Source of the DNA: Rhodobacteraceae bacterium DSL-40
GTDB taxonomy: Bacteria; Pseudomonadota; Alphaproteobacteria; Rhodobacterales; Rhodobacteraceae
Assembly (NCBI GenBank): GCA_003258405.1
Contig: QKPN01000019.1
Coordinates: forward strand, 1 to 64,000
Direction: 5' to 3'
DNA: 64,000 bases
The position numbers were made by a program, and so were the translations under genes. The notes beneath the pieces were generated by a model, which searched no databases, was not told the DNA's origin, and saw only the letters and a program-made list of their open reading frames with translations. This document shows, piece after piece, positions 50,158-60,120 of the stretch; the stretch's first letter is position 1, and the number at the start of each line of letters is the position of its first letter.

Positions 50158-52848
50158 ATGACGGTCCGCAATCTCGACAAGGTCCTGCATCCCGAATCCG
50201 TGGTCGTGGTCGGGTCCGGCGATATCGCAGACACCTATGGCGCCATGGTGATGGGCAACATCCTCGAGGGGGGCTTCGAGGGGCCGGTCTGGTCGGTCGA
50301 TCCGGGGCGCGCGACATTCGTTGGCAAGGACTGTTTCGCCCGCGTCGCGGATCTGCCCGCCGTGCCGGATCTCGCCGTGGTGGCGGTGGTGCCGGAGGAT
50401 GTGCCGGGCGTGATTGCCGATCTCGGGGCGAAGGGCTGCCGGATCGCGGTGGTCCTGACGCCGGGCGTGAAGGCGGAGGGCGGGCTGCGCCAGCGGATGC
50501 TCGATGCCGCGAAGCCCTATCTGCTGCGCATCATCGGGCCGGACACGCTCGGGGTGATCGCGCCCGCCGCGAAGCTCAACGCCAGTGTCGCGCATCGCGC
50601 GCCGCGCCCGGGCAAGCTCGCGCTGCTCTCGCAATCGGCGGCGATCGCGACGACGCTGATCGACTGGGCCGAGGATCGCGAGATCGGTTTCTCGCATATC
50701 GTCTCGATGGGCGACATGGCCGATGTCGACATGTCGGACTATCTCGACCTGCTGTCCTCGGACCGCGATACGCGCGCGGTGCTGATGTATCTCGCGCATG
50801 TGAAGAGCGCGCGGAAGTTCCTCTCCGCGGCGCGGGCGCTGGCGCGCATGAAGCCGGTGATCGCGATCAAGGCCGGCCGCACGCCGCAGGCGGCGCAGGC
50901 GGCGGCGACGCATACCGGGGCGATGGCGGCGGAGGATGCGGTGATGGACGCCGCCCTGCGCCGGGCCGGTGTGCTGCGCGTCAAGGGGCTCTCGGAGATG
51001 TTCGCGGCGGCCGAGACCGTGGCGCGCTTCCGCCCGCTCGACCGGGCGCGGCTCGCGATCGTGACCAACGGCGGCGGCGCCGGCGTGCTTGCGGTCGACC
51101 GGCTGATGGAGGGATCGGGCGTGCTCGCCGATCTCGCGCCCGAGACGCTGGAGCGGCTCGACGGCTTCCTGCCCGATGCCTGGAGCCATGCGAACCCGGT
51201 CGACATTCTCGGCGATGCCAACAGCGCGCGGTTCGAGGCGGCGATCGATGCGGTGGCGGCCGACCGCAATGTCGATGTGGTGATGGTGCTCAACTGTCCG
51301 AGCATCTTCGGCGGCTCGGATGAAATCGCCGAGGCGGTTGCGGGCAAGACGCGGCGGAGCATGATCGGCCGGAAGCCGGTGCTCACCTGCTGGCTTGGCG
51401 GCGCGACGGCGCGGTCGGGGTCGCGCATCCTGCGGCGCAACGAGATCGCGACCTACAACACACCGGCGAGCGCCGCGGCGGCGGTGGGGCATCTCACGGA
51501 CTGGGGCCGTGCGCAGGCCGCCCTGCTCCGTGTGCCGGACCGTGCCGTCGAGGAGGCGCTGCGCGCGACGCCGCATGACGCGGCGGCGAAGGCGCGGGCG
51601 ATCTTTGCCGCCGTTGCCGCCGAGGGGCGCTCGGTGCTGACGGAGCCGGAGGCCAAGGCCGCGATTGCGGCCTATGGCGTGCCGGTGCCGGATGTGCGCG
51701 TTGCGACCAGCGTCGAGGAGGCCGGCGTGCTCGCGGGCGAGCTGCTCGAGACGACGGAGCGCGTCGTCATCAAGCTCGTCTCGCGCCAGATCCTGCACAA
51801 GACGGATGTCGGCGGCGTGGTGCTCAACATCGAGACGGCCCGCCAGGCCGAGGAAGCGGCGCGCGCCATTGCCGAGCGGGTCCAGCATGCCGGGATCCGC
51901 GATCAGGTGATCGGCTTCTCGGTCGAGCCGATGATCTTCCGCCCCGGCGCCCAGGAGGTGATCCTCGGGGTGAGCATCGACCGGGTGTTCGGGCCGACCA
52001 TCCTTTTCGGCGCGGGCGGGATCGATGTCGAGGTGATGCGCGACACCGCCGTGGCGCTGCCGCCGCTCGATGCGAGCCTCGCCGCCGATCTGGTGAGCCG
52101 GACACGGATGGGCAAGGTGCTGAACGGCTACCGCGGCCGCCCGCCCGCCGATGCCGTGGCCCTGCAGGGCGCGATCGTCGCGCTGTCGCACATGGTCGAG
52201 GACTTTCCCTGCCTGCGGGCGGTCGACATCAACCCGATCCTCGCCGGCACCGACGGGGTGATCGCGCTCGACGCCGCGATCGAGATCGACCCGGCGCGTG
52301 TGGCCCAGACCGGGCCGAACCCCGCGCTCGCGATCCGGCCCTATCCTTTCGAATTGCGCCGGGAGGTCGTGCTCAAGGGCGAGACCTACGTGTTCCGGGC
52401 CGTGCGCCCGGCGGATGCGCTGCTCTATCCGGATTTTCTCGCCAATGTCTCGCCCGAAGACATCCGCATGCGCTTCATGGCGCCGCGGGCGCATTTTCCC
52501 GAGGAAATGGCGCTCAAGTTCACCCAGCTCGACTACGACCGCGACATGGCATTCGTCGCCATCGCGCCCGACGGGACGCTTGCGGGCGTCTCGCGGCTCG
52601 CTTCGGAGCCAGACCTGAAGCATGCGGAATACGCGCTGCTGGTGCGGAGCGATCTCAAGGGGCGGGGACTGGGCTCGACCCTGATGCGCCATCTCATCGA
52701 CTATGCGCGCAGTGCCGGTGTCGAGTCGCTCGACGGGGTGATCCTTGCGGAGAACCACGGCATGTTGCACCTGGTCGAACGGCTCGGCTTCGTGAACCGC
52801 CATGATCCCGATGAGGCCGGGGTCATGGTTTCCAGATTGAAACTCTGA
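50158..52848 (+). CDS. Acyl-CoA synthetase (NDP-forming)-GNAT fusion, Pat-type protein acyltransferase
   Basis: An 896-residue fusion. It starts with a CoA-binding Rossmann domain (about residues 10-130), followed by succinyl-CoA-synthetase-like domains (about 150-460), an ATP-grasp domain (about 490-710, VVIKLVSRQILHKTDVGGVV, RVFGPTILFGAGGIDVE), and a C-terminal GNAT domain (about 740-896; VRSDLKGRGLGSTLMRHLID). Such proteins (PatZ of enteric bacteria, Pat relatives) acetylate lysines on metabolic enzymes such as acetyl-CoA synthetase; whether the synthetase half still makes acyl-CoA is unknown. The ATG at 50158 follows GGAGG. It is a single gene, divergent from the site-2 protease. Confidence 0.9.
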   Translation: MTVRNLDKVLHPESVVVVGSGDIADTYGAMVMGNILEGGFEGPVWSVDPGRATFVGKDCFARVADLPAVPDLAVVAVVPEDVPGVIADLGAKGCRIAVVLTPGVKAEGGLRQRMLDAAKPYLLRIIGPDTLGVIAPAAKLNASVAHRAPRPGKLALLSQSAAIATTLIDWAEDREIGFSHIVSMGDMADVDMSDYLDLLSSDRDTRAVLMYLAHVKSARKFLSAARALARMKPVIAIKAGRTPQAAQAAATHTGAMAAEDAVMDAALRRAGVLRVKGLSEMFAAAETVARFRPLDRARLAIVTNGGGAGVLAVDRLMEGSGVLADLAPETLERLDGFLPDAWSHANPVDILGDANSARFEAAIDAVAADRNVDVVMVLNCPSIFGGSDEIAEAVAGKTRRSMIGRKPVLTCWLGGATARSGSRILRRNEIATYNTPASAAAAVGHLTDWGRAQAALLRVPDRAVEEALRATPHDAAAKARAIFAAVAAEGRSVLTEPEAKAAIAAYGVPVPDVRVATSVEEAGVLAGELLETTERVVIKLVSRQILHKTDVGGVVLNIETARQAEEAARAIAERVQHAGIRDQVIGFSVEPMIFRPGAQEVILGVSIDRVFGPTILFGAGGIDVEVMRDTAVALPPLDASLAADLVSRTRMGKVLNGYRGRPPADAVALQGAIVALSHMVEDFPCLRAVDINPILAGTDGVIALDAAIEIDPARVAQTGPNPALAIRPYPFELRREVVLKGETYVFRAVRPADALLYPDFLANVSPEDIRMRFMAPRAHFPEEMALKFTQLDYDRDMAFVAIAPDGTLAGVSRLASEPDLKHAEYALLVRSDLKGRGLGSTLMRHLIDYARSAGVESLDGVILAENHGMLHLVERLGFVNRHDPDEAGVMVSRLKL

Positions 52849-52877
52849 GGCAGGCTCGGCCGTTTCATCGGGAGAGC

Positions 52878-53798
52878 ATGAACAAGGACGTGACCGGGGG
52901 AAACTATATGGATCGGTCCCAGAAGGCTGCGCTCGCGAGTGTCGGCGTCGGGCTTGTCGTGCTCGGGCTCAAGTTCTTGGCCTATTCCCTCACCGGCTCG
53001 GTGGCGCTCTTCTCGGATGCGCTGGAGAGCACGATCAATGTGGTGGCGGCGGGGGCGGCCTTCTTCGCGTTGCGTGTTTCGGCGCTGCCGCCGGATTCGA
53101 ACCATCCCTACGGCCATCACAAGGCGGAGTATTTCTCCGCGGTGTTCGAGGGCGTTCTGGTGGTGCTCGCGGCGGGGATGATCTTCCGCGAGGCCTATTA
53201 CGGCTTCGTCGACCCGCAGCCGCTCGATGCACCGGTCGCGGGCCTCGCGATCAACGGTGTGGCGACGGTCATCAACGCGGTCTGGGGCTGGACGCTGCTG
53301 CGCTGGGGGCGGACCTGGCGCTCGCCGGCGCTGGTGGCGGACGGGCGGCATGTGCTCACCGATGTCTGGACCTCCGGCGGGGTGATCGCGGGCGTCGCGA
53401 TCGTGGCGGTCACCGGGCAGTCCGTGCTCGACCCGCTGCTGGCGGGGTTCGTGGCGCTCAACATCCTCTGGAGCGGCTGGCAGATGGTGCGCGAGGCGAC
53501 CGGCGGGCTGATGGACGAGGCGCCGGGCGGCGATGTGGTCGATCGGCTCAAATCGGTGATCGCGGGCGAGGCCACCGGCGCGATCGAGGCCCATGACCTG
53601 CGGGTGCGCCATGCCGGGCGGATGAGCTTCGTCGAGTTTCACCTGATCGTCGATGGCGAGATGCGGGTGGCCGAGGCGCATGTCATCTGCGACCGGATCG
53701 AGGCGGGCCTCCGGCAGGAGCTCGGCGGGCACGCTGTCATCAACATTCATGTCGAGCCGGAAGAAAAGGCCAAGCTCGAGGGTATTCCGGTGCTCTGA
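52878..53798 (+). CDS. Cation diffusion facilitator metal exporter
   Basis: A 306-residue CDF exporter of divalent metals (Zn, Fe, Co or Mn) driven by proton exchange. Membrane helices cover about residues 18-220, with the metal-site residues in FSDALESTINVV and VADGRHVLTDVWTSGGVIAG (HxxxD) and the loop PDSNHPYGHHKAEYFSAVFE typical of the family. The cytoplasmic dimerisation domain is at about 225-300 (HDLRVRHAGRMSFVEFHLIV). Metal specificity is not clear. The start used has GGGAGAGC before ATG; an in-frame ATG ten codons later is possible. Confidence 0.92.
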   Translation: MNKDVTGGNYMDRSQKAALASVGVGLVVLGLKFLAYSLTGSVALFSDALESTINVVAAGAAFFALRVSALPPDSNHPYGHHKAEYFSAVFEGVLVVLAAGMIFREAYYGFVDPQPLDAPVAGLAINGVATVINAVWGWTLLRWGRTWRSPALVADGRHVLTDVWTSGGVIAGVAIVAVTGQSVLDPLLAGFVALNILWSGWQMVREATGGLMDEAPGGDVVDRLKSVIAGEATGAIEAHDLRVRHAGRMSFVEFHLIVDGEMRVAEAHVICDRIEAGLRQELGGHAVINIHVEPEEKAKLEGIPVL

Positions 53799-53901
53799 GC
53801 GCGCGTGACCCGGCGGGCGGCCGCGTGGCGGGCCAGGCGTTGCTCGACAGGGGGGCGATTGCCGCTATCTCTCCTCACAGCTTCGCGAACGGAGGGGGGA
53901 T

Positions 53902-55152
53902 ATGGGACGGCAGAAGGCCCCGGAGGTTCAGGACCCGTTGCGGTCGGCCCTGCTGGCCTGCCGGGCCGGCGAGCACGCCGGGATCGAGGCGATTCTCCAC
54001 AGCGAGGGCGCGCGCCTGTTCGGCGTGGTGTGCCGGATGTTCGGGCGGACGGCGATCGCGGAGGATGTGCTCGAGGACGCGGTGCTGCGGATCTGGCGGA
54101 CCTGCGGCCGGTTCCGCCCGGATGCCGGTTCGGCGCAGGGCTGGATCCATGCGGCACTTCACCGGAGCTGCGTCGAGATCCTGCGCGACGGGGCGCGGCT
54201 GGAAGGGCTTTCGCCCGAGGAACTTGCCGCATTGGAGGAGGCGCGCCGGCAGGCGGTGCCGCGCGAGGGCTGGGAGGATCTCCTGCCCGGAGAGTCGCGG
54301 GTGCGGGAGCGTCTCGCCGGGCTCGACGGGCCCGCGCGCCAGGCGATCCTGCTTGCCCAGGTGGCGGGCCGCGGCCTCGGCGAGATCGGGGCGGCGCAGA
54401 GCCTGCCGCCCGGCGTGGTGGCCGCCGCGCTCCGGCGCGGGCTGGCTGCCCTGCGGGACGGGGCTCTTCCCGACGCCAGGGGGCTGGATCTCGACGAGCG
54501 GGCGGATTTCTATGTGATCGGGTTGCTCGAGCCCGCCGAGGCGGCGGCGCTCGAGGCGAGGCTCGGCTGGGATGCCGGGCCGGACCATGCGGTGGCGGAG
54601 GCGGCCGACCGGATGCTGCCGCTCGATCTCGGCGCGCCGGAGGTGGCGCTTCCCGAGGGGTTCGCGGAACGGGGCACGGCGGCGATCGGCCGCACGCTCC
54701 CGTCCCCGGTGCTCAGGCCGCGCATCAAGCGGAACTGGACGCGGCCGCTGGTGGCGGGGCTCGTCGGCCTCGTCCTCGGCGTCGTGCTGGGCTGGCAGCG
54801 CCCCGACCCGGATCCGCTGGCCGTGGCGGTGCTGGTCAGCGCGGCAGGCGTGCCGCAGGCGGTGGTGGAGGCCTATGGCGGGGACCTGACCGAGGTGCGC
54901 TTCGTCACGCCGGTCGTTGTGCCCGAGGGGCAGGAGATGGTGCTCTGGACGCAGCCCCGGCCCGGGGCCGCGCCGGTTCCGATCGGGCAGATCGGACGGG
55001 TGCGGCCTGCGCACATCCGGGGGCCGGAGCTGCCGGCGCCGGGACGGGGCCAGCCCTACGAGATCACCTTCGAGCCGACGGAGCGCGGGGCGGAGGCGCG
55101 GCCGAGCGGGGATGTGCTGGCCAGCGGGGCCGCCGCGCCACAGGGCCGCTGA
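53902..55152 (+). CDS. ECF sigma factor fused to RskA-like anti-sigma factor
   Basis: A single 416-codon open frame with a perfect ribosome-binding site (GGAGGGGG). The first half is an ECF sigma factor: region 2 at about residues 15-98 (ARLFGVVCRMFGRTAIAEDV and RIWRTCGRFRPDAGSAQGWI) and region 4 at about 131-187 (LDGPARQAILLAQVAGRGLG). It continues without a break into an anti-sigma factor: a cytoplasmic binding segment at about 197-242 (ADFYVIGLLEPAEAAALEAR), a membrane helix at 281-298 (LVAGLVGLVLGVVLGW), and a periplasmic RskA-type domain at about 305-409. Such parts are normally two genes. The fusion would tether the sigma factor to the membrane until released, for instance by proteolysis. 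Region 4 is weakly conserved, so loss of DNA binding is also possible. Confidence 0.75.
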   Translation: MGRQKAPEVQDPLRSALLACRAGEHAGIEAILHSEGARLFGVVCRMFGRTAIAEDVLEDAVLRIWRTCGRFRPDAGSAQGWIHAALHRSCVEILRDGARLEGLSPEELAALEEARRQAVPREGWEDLLPGESRVRERLAGLDGPARQAILLAQVAGRGLGEIGAAQSLPPGVVAAALRRGLAALRDGALPDARGLDLDERADFYVIGLLEPAEAAALEARLGWDAGPDHAVAEAADRMLPLDLGAPEVALPEGFAERGTAAIGRTLPSPVLRPRIKRNWTRPLVAGLVGLVLGVVLGWQRPDPDPLAVAVLVSAAGVPQAVVEAYGGDLTEVRFVTPVVVPEGQEMVLWTQPRPGAAPVPIGQIGRVRPAHIRGPELPAPGRGQPYEITFEPTERGAEARPSGDVLASGAAAPQGR

Positions 55153-55210
55153 CGGCGCGGGCGCGATCGGCGCTTGCGGGTGGCGGAGCTTGCCCATAGG
55201 ATCGCGCGCG

Positions 55211-55362
55211 AAGGCCGGGAGAACGGGCGCAGCGCCCGTGCCGAAGGAGCAACCGCCCCGGAAACTCTCAGGCGAGTGGACCGGTCTTCGACAACGGACT
55301 CTGGAGAGAGGCGCATTGCGCCCGCCGAAGGGATAGCGATCTCAGGCAGAAGGACAGAGGGG
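55211..55362 (+). ncRNA. Tandem glycine riboswitch
   Basis: Two glycine aptamers stand in a row before gcvT. The first (about 55211-55285) has GCCGAAGGAGCAACCGCC and AAACTCTCAGGCGAG with the hairpin GGGCGC-AGC-GCCC inside. The second (about 55300-55362) has P1 CTCTG/CAGAG, the hairpin GGCGC-ATT-GCGCC, GCCGAAGGGATAGCGA and ATCTCAGGCAGAAGGACAGA. The linker is about a dozen bases. Glycine binding is known to switch on the cleavage genes in this class. No clear terminator was found between it and gcvT, so control may be at translation. Confidence 0.92.
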
Positions 55363-55454
55363 GCGCCGGGCCGTCGAGGCCGTTTGCGGAAGCGAGGGGG
55401 CTTTCGCGGACCGTGCGCTTGATGGCTCCACCGCTAGGACAAGGGAGTGGAGGC

Positions 55455-56585
55455 ATGACCGAGGACATCCTGCAGACGCCGCTGAGCGCGATGCACCGAT
55501 CGAAAGGCGCCCGAATGGTCGCCTTCGCGGGCTACGACATGCCGCTCAACTTTCCTCTCGGCATTCTCAAGGAGCACCTGCATACGCGCGAGGCCGCCGG
55601 GCTCTTCGACGTGAGCCACATGGGGCAGGTGGAGATCCGGCCGAAATCGGGCAATCTCGAGGACGCCGCGCGGGCGTTCGAGGCGCTGGTGCCCGTCGAT
55701 GTGGTGGGTCTGGCGGAGGGGCGTCAGCGCTATGCCTTCTTCACCAACGATGCGGGCGGCATTCTCGACGATCTCATGGTGGCAAACCGCGGCGATCATC
55801 TCTTCGTGGTGGTGAACGCGGCCTGCAAGGCGGCGGATCTCGCGCTGATGCGCGAGGCGCTGGGCGAGAGCTGCACGGTGGAGCCGCTCGAGCGCGCGCT
55901 CGTCGCGCTCCAGGGGCCGCGGTCCGAGGCCGTGCTGGCCGATCTTCACCCCGATGTCGCGCTGATGCGCTTCATGGAGGTGCGCGAGATCGACTTTCAC
56001 GGCATTCCGGGCGTGGTCTCGCGATCCGGCTACACCGGCGAGGACGGCTACGAGATCTCTCTTCCCGCAGGGTCGGCGGTGGATGTGGTGGAGCGCATCC
56101 TCGGGCATGAGGAGGTCGAGCCGATCGGGCTCGGGGCGCGCGACTCGCTGCGTCTGGAGGCGGGGCTCTGCCTCTATGGCCACGATATCGACGAGACGAC
56201 GACGCCGGTGGAGGCCGCGCTCGGCTGGGCGATCCAGGATGTCCGGCGCAATGGCGGGCGGCGCGCGGGCGGATTTCCGGGCGCGGGCGTGATCCTCTCG
56301 CAGCTTTCGGGCGGGGCGCCGCGGCGGCGCGTCGGGCTGCTGCCCGAGGGGCGGGCGCCGATGCGCGAGGGCACCGAGCTCTTCGCCGCAGAGGCGGGCG
56401 AGCCGGTGGGCCGGATCACTTCGGGCGGCTTCGGGCCGAGCGTCGGGGCGCCTGTCGCGATGGGATATGTGCCGAGCGAACTCGCGGCGCCGGGCACGCA
56501 ACTGCTTGCCAAGCTCCGTGGAAAAATGCTGCCTGTAACGGTGGCGAAACTGCCCTTCATTGAACCGGGCTACAAGCGCGGCTGA
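55455..56585 (+). CDS. gcvT: Aminomethyltransferase, glycine cleavage T protein
   Basis: A 376-residue folate-dependent enzyme that moves the aminomethyl group from H protein to tetrahydrofolate and releases ammonia. The family blocks are present: the N-terminal MVAFAGYDMPLNFPLGILKE and GLFDVSHMGQVEIR, the folate region RSGYTGEDGYEISLPAG (Asp in the tetrahydrofolate site nearby), GARDSLRLEAGLCLYGHDID and TSGGFGPSVGAPVAMGYV. The ATG at 55455 has GGAGG just before it. It is the first gene of gcvTHP and under riboswitch control. Confidence 0.96.
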   Translation: MTEDILQTPLSAMHRSKGARMVAFAGYDMPLNFPLGILKEHLHTREAAGLFDVSHMGQVEIRPKSGNLEDAARAFEALVPVDVVGLAEGRQRYAFFTNDAGGILDDLMVANRGDHLFVVVNAACKAADLALMREALGESCTVEPLERALVALQGPRSEAVLADLHPDVALMRFMEVREIDFHGIPGVVSRSGYTGEDGYEISLPAGSAVDVVERILGHEEVEPIGLGARDSLRLEAGLCLYGHDIDETTTPVEAALGWAIQDVRRNGGRRAGGFPGAGVILSQLSGGAPRRRVGLLPEGRAPMREGTELFAAEAGEPVGRITSGGFGPSVGAPVAMGYVPSELAAPGTQLLAKLRGKMLPVTVAKLPFIEPGYKRG

Positions 56586-56603
56586 GGCGTGGAGAAAGAG
56601 CGA

Positions 56604-56966
56604 ATGCTGAAATTTACCGAGGAACACGAGTGGCTGAGGCAGGATGGGGACGAGGTGATCGTCGGCATCACCGAGCATGCCGCCGAGCAGCTGGGGGACC
56701 TCGTCTTCGTGGAACTGCCCGAGGAGGGCGTCACGGTCGCCAAGGGTGACGAGATCGTCACCATCGAATCGGTGAAGGCCGCGAGCGACATCCTCGCGCC
56801 GCTCGACGGCACGATCACGGAAGTGAACACCGCGATCGTCGAGACGCCGGGCCTCGTGAACGAGGATCCGATGGAGGCGGGCTGGTTCTTCAAGATGACG
56901 CTCGCGAACCCCGCCGATCTCGACGAGCTGATGGACGAGACGGCCTACGCCGAGTTCATCGCCTGA
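56604..56966 (+). CDS. gcvH: Glycine cleavage H protein
   Basis: A 120-residue lipoate carrier that shuttles the aminomethyl intermediate between P, T and L proteins. The lipoyl Lys lies in [19 protein letters not shown] (about residue 60); flanking strands [20 protein letters not shown] and [17 protein letters not shown] are typical. The start is ATG at 56604 with GGAGAAAGAG before it; a GTG five codons earlier is less likely. It follows gcvT by 18 bases and precedes gcvP by 55. Confidence 0.96.
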   Translation: MLKFTEEHEWLRQDGDEVIVGITEHAAEQLGDLVFVELPEEGVTVAKGDEIVTIESVKAASDILAPLDGTITEVNTAIVETPGLVNEDPMEAGWFFKMTLANPADLDELMDETAYAEFIA

Positions 56967-57021
56967 GCCTGCGGGCCCGGTTCGACCGGGCCCGGCAGAA
57001 GATCCCGAACAAGGAAACGAC

Positions 57022-59859
57022 ATGGCCTTCGAGGAAACCGATTATCACCCCTATGACTTCGCCAACCGGCGCCATATCGGGCCGTCGCCGGCGGAGATGG
57101 AGCAGATGCTCGCGGTGGTGGGTGCCGAGAGCCTCGATGACCTGATCGACGAAACGGTGCCGAAGGCGATCCGTCAGGCCGAGCCGCTCGGCTGGGGGCT
57201 CGCGCTCTCCGAGCAGGCGGTGCTCCACCGCCTGCGTCAGGTCGCGGCGAAGAACCGCGTGATGACGAGCCTGATCGGGCAGGGCTACCACGGCACTGTG
57301 ACACCGCCCGTCATCCAGCGGAATATCCTGGAAAATCCGGCGTGGTACACGGCCTATACGCCCTATCAGCCGGAGATCAGCCAGGGCCGGCTCGAGGCGC
57401 TGCTGAATTTCCAGACCATGATCTGCGATCTCACCGGGCTCGACGTCGCCAATGCCTCGCTGCTCGACGAGGGCAGCGCGGCGGCGGAGGCGATGGCGCT
57501 GGCGCAGCGCGCGGCGAAATCGAAGGCCAAGGCCTTCTTTGTCGACCGGGGCTGTCATCCGCAGACCATCGCGGTGATCGAGACGCGGGCCGCCCCCCTC
57601 GGCTGGACGGTGATCGTGGGCGACCCCTTCACCGAGCTCGAACCGGAAGAGGTCTTCGGGGCGCTCTTCCAGTATCCCGGCACCCATGGCGAACTGCACG
57701 ATTTCTCCGGGCCGATCGCCGCACTCCACGGCGCGAAGGCGCTGGCCTGCATGGCGGCCGATCCGCTGGCGCTGACGTTGCTGACGCCGCCGGGCGAGAT
57801 GGGGGCCGACATCGCCATCGGCACGACCCAGCGCTTCGGGGTGCCCCTGGGCTTTGGCGGGCCGCATGCGGCCTACATGGCGGTGAAGGATCCGCTCAAG
57901 CGCTCGATGCCGGGGCGGATCGTCGGGGTCTCGATCGACGCGCGCGGCAACCGGGCCTACCGCCTCAGCCTGCAGACCCGCGAGCAGCACATCCGGCGCG
58001 AGAAGGCGACCTCGAACATCTGCACCGCGCAGGCGCTGCTCGCGGTCATGGCCTCGATGTATGCGGTCTTCCACGGGCCGATGGGGCTCAAGGCGATCGC
58101 GCAGCGCATTCACCGCAAGACGGTGCGGCTGGTGAAGGGGCTCGAGAGCCTCGGCTTCGAAGTGGAGACGAAGCACTTCTTCGACACGGTGCTGGTGAAG
58201 GTCGGCGCGGTGCAGGGCGTGATCCTGAAGGCGGCCGAGGCGGAGGGGATCAATCTCCGCAAGGTGGGGGCCACCCATATCGGCATCAGTCTCGACGAGA
58301 CCACCCGGCGCGAGCACACCCAGAAGGTCTGGCGCGCCTTTGGCGGCGACATGCTCGACCGCGATCTGGACCACGAATACCGGCTGCCGGAAAATCTTGT
58401 CCGCACAAGCACATATCTGACGCACCCGATCTTCCACATGAACCGGGCCGAGGCGGAGATGACCCGCTACATGCGGCGGCTGGCCGACCGCGATCTGGCG
58501 CTCGATCGGGCGATGATCCCGCTCGGCTCCTGCACCATGAAGCTCAACGCCACCGCCGAGATGATGGCGATCACCTGGCCCGAATTCGCCGACATCCATC
58601 CCTTTGCGCCGGACACGCAGACGGCGGGCTACCAGGAGCTCATCGGCGATTTCTCCGAGAAGCTCTGCGCCATCACCGGCTATGACGCGTTCTCGATGCA
58701 GCCGAACTCCGGCGCGCAGGGCGAGTTTGCCGGGCTGATGACGATCCGGGCCTATCACGCGAGCCGGGGCGAGGCGCATCGCGACGTCTGCCTGATCCCG
58801 GTTTCGGCGCACGGGACGAATCCGGCCAGCGCGCAGATGGCGGGCATGAAGGTCGTGGTGGTGAAGTCGGCCGAGAACGGCGACATCGACCTCGAGGATT
58901 TCCGCGCCAAGGCCGAGCAGCATTCGGACACGCTGTCGGCCTGCATGATCACCTATCCCTCGACGCATGGCGTCTTCGAGGAGACCGTGCGCGCGGTCTG
59001 CGACATCACCCATGCCCATGGCGGGCAGGTCTATCTCGACGGGGCGAACATGAACGCGCTGGTGGGGCTGGCGCGGCCCGGCGACATCGGCTCGGACGTG
59101 AGCCATCTGAACCTGCACAAGACCTTCTGCATCCCCCATGGCGGCGGCGGACCCGGCGTGGGGCCGATCGGGGTGAAGACCCATCTGGCGCCGTTCCTGC
59201 CCGGCATCGAGGGCGGTGCGGGAATGGTCGCGTCGGCGGGCTCGGCCTCGATCCTGCCGATCTCCTGGGCCTACTGCCTGCTGATGGGCGGCGCGGGGCT
59301 GACCCAGGCGACGAAGGTGGCGATTCTCAACGCCAACTACATCGCGGCGCGGCTGAAGCAGGCCTATCCGATCCTCTATGCCTCGAAGACCGGACGGGTG
59401 GCGCATGAGTGCATCGTGGATACGCGGGTGCTGAAGGAGAGCGCGGGGGTGACGGTCGATGACGTCGCCAAGCGGCTCATCGACTGCGGCTTTCACGCGC
59501 CGACCATGAGCTGGCCGGTGGCGGGCACGCTGATGATCGAGCCGACCGAGTCGGAGCCCAAGGCCGAGCTCGACCGCTTCTGCACCGCGATGCTCGCCAT
59601 CGCGGCAGAGGCGACGGCGATCGCCGAGGGCCTGATGGACCCGGAAAACAATCCGCTGAAGCGCGCACCGCATACGGTCGAGGATCTCGTGGGGGTCTGG
59701 GACCGGCCGTATGACCGCGAGGCCGCCTGCTATCCGCCCGGCGCCTTCCGGGTGGACAAGTACTGGCCGCCGGTCAACCGGGTGGACAATGTCTGGGGCG
59801 ACCGCAACCTCGTCTGCGCCTGCCCGCCGCTCGAAAGCTACGCCGCGGCGGCGGAGTAG
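57022..59859 (+). CDS. gcvP: Glycine dehydrogenase (decarboxylating), P protein
   Basis: A 945-residue PLP enzyme in one chain (both halves fused), which decarboxylates glycine and loads H protein. The N-terminal half begins [20 protein letters not shown] and includes [20 protein letters not shown]; the C-terminal half carries the PLP-binding Lys in [20 protein letters not shown] (about residue 695) and the motif [14 protein letters not shown]. Length is normal for the fused type. It is the last gene of the operon; the lipoamide dehydrogenase (L protein) is not encoded nearby. A strong terminator lies 100 bases after its stop. Confidence 0.97.
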   Translation: MAFEETDYHPYDFANRRHIGPSPAEMEQMLAVVGAESLDDLIDETVPKAIRQAEPLGWGLALSEQAVLHRLRQVAAKNRVMTSLIGQGYHGTVTPPVIQRNILENPAWYTAYTPYQPEISQGRLEALLNFQTMICDLTGLDVANASLLDEGSAAAEAMALAQRAAKSKAKAFFVDRGCHPQTIAVIETRAAPLGWTVIVGDPFTELEPEEVFGALFQYPGTHGELHDFSGPIAALHGAKALACMAADPLALTLLTPPGEMGADIAIGTTQRFGVPLGFGGPHAAYMAVKDPLKRSMPGRIVGVSIDARGNRAYRLSLQTREQHIRREKATSNICTAQALLAVMASMYAVFHGPMGLKAIAQRIHRKTVRLVKGLESLGFEVETKHFFDTVLVKVGAVQGVILKAAEAEGINLRKVGATHIGISLDETTRREHTQKVWRAFGGDMLDRDLDHEYRLPENLVRTSTYLTHPIFHMNRAEAEMTRYMRRLADRDLALDRAMIPLGSCTMKLNATAEMMAITWPEFADIHPFAPDTQTAGYQELIGDFSEKLCAITGYDAFSMQPNSGAQGEFAGLMTIRAYHASRGEAHRDVCLIPVSAHGTNPASAQMAGMKVVVVKSAENGDIDLEDFRAKAEQHSDTLSACMITYPSTHGVFEETVRAVCDITHAHGGQVYLDGANMNALVGLARPGDIGSDVSHLNLHKTFCIPHGGGGPGVGPIGVKTHLAPFLPGIEGGAGMVASAGSASILPISWAYCLLMGGAGLTQATKVAILNANYIAARLKQAYPILYASKTGRVAHECIVDTRVLKESAGVTVDDVAKRLIDCGFHAPTMSWPVAGTLMIEPTESEPKAELDRFCTAMLAIAAEATAIAEGLMDPENNPLKRAPHTVEDLVGVWDRPYDREAACYPPGAFRVDKYWPPVNRVDNVWGDRNLVCACPPLESYAAAAE

Positions 59860-59959
59860 GGGCGAAACCCCGATGCCGCTTGCTGGCAGGCGGCGGCAGA
59901 AGGGCGGGTGATCGGCTTCCGGCGAGATTTCACAACTGTGGGTGTAGTATCTTTCAGGT

Positions 59960-59995
59960 GCTGTCGCGTGCTGCGCCGCACGCGGCAGCTTTCTT
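59960..59995 (+). terminator. Intrinsic terminator of the gcv operon
   Basis: A 12-base stem without mismatch except one G-U pair (GCTGTCGCGTGC paired with GCACGCGGCAGC, loop TGCGCC) is followed by TTTCTT. It lies 100 bases downstream of gcvP and separates the operon from nuo. Confidence 0.88.
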
Positions 59996-60120
59996 GACCA
60001 ATCCGCAGGAATGACCCGTGCGGGCTCAGTTGACCTCCGCTCCGGGCGTCGTTATGCCAGCGTATAGCGAGGGTGCGCCGCGGTGCACCGAAGTTAACTG
60101 ACATTGGTCGGAGGTGAGAA

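Noticed and set aside
49945-52803. A long minus-strand extension upstream of the site-2 protease start, opposite the acyl-CoA synthetase gene
   Set aside because: The protease family begins at 49944 with a strong ribosome-binding site; the extension is antisense low-complexity sequence.
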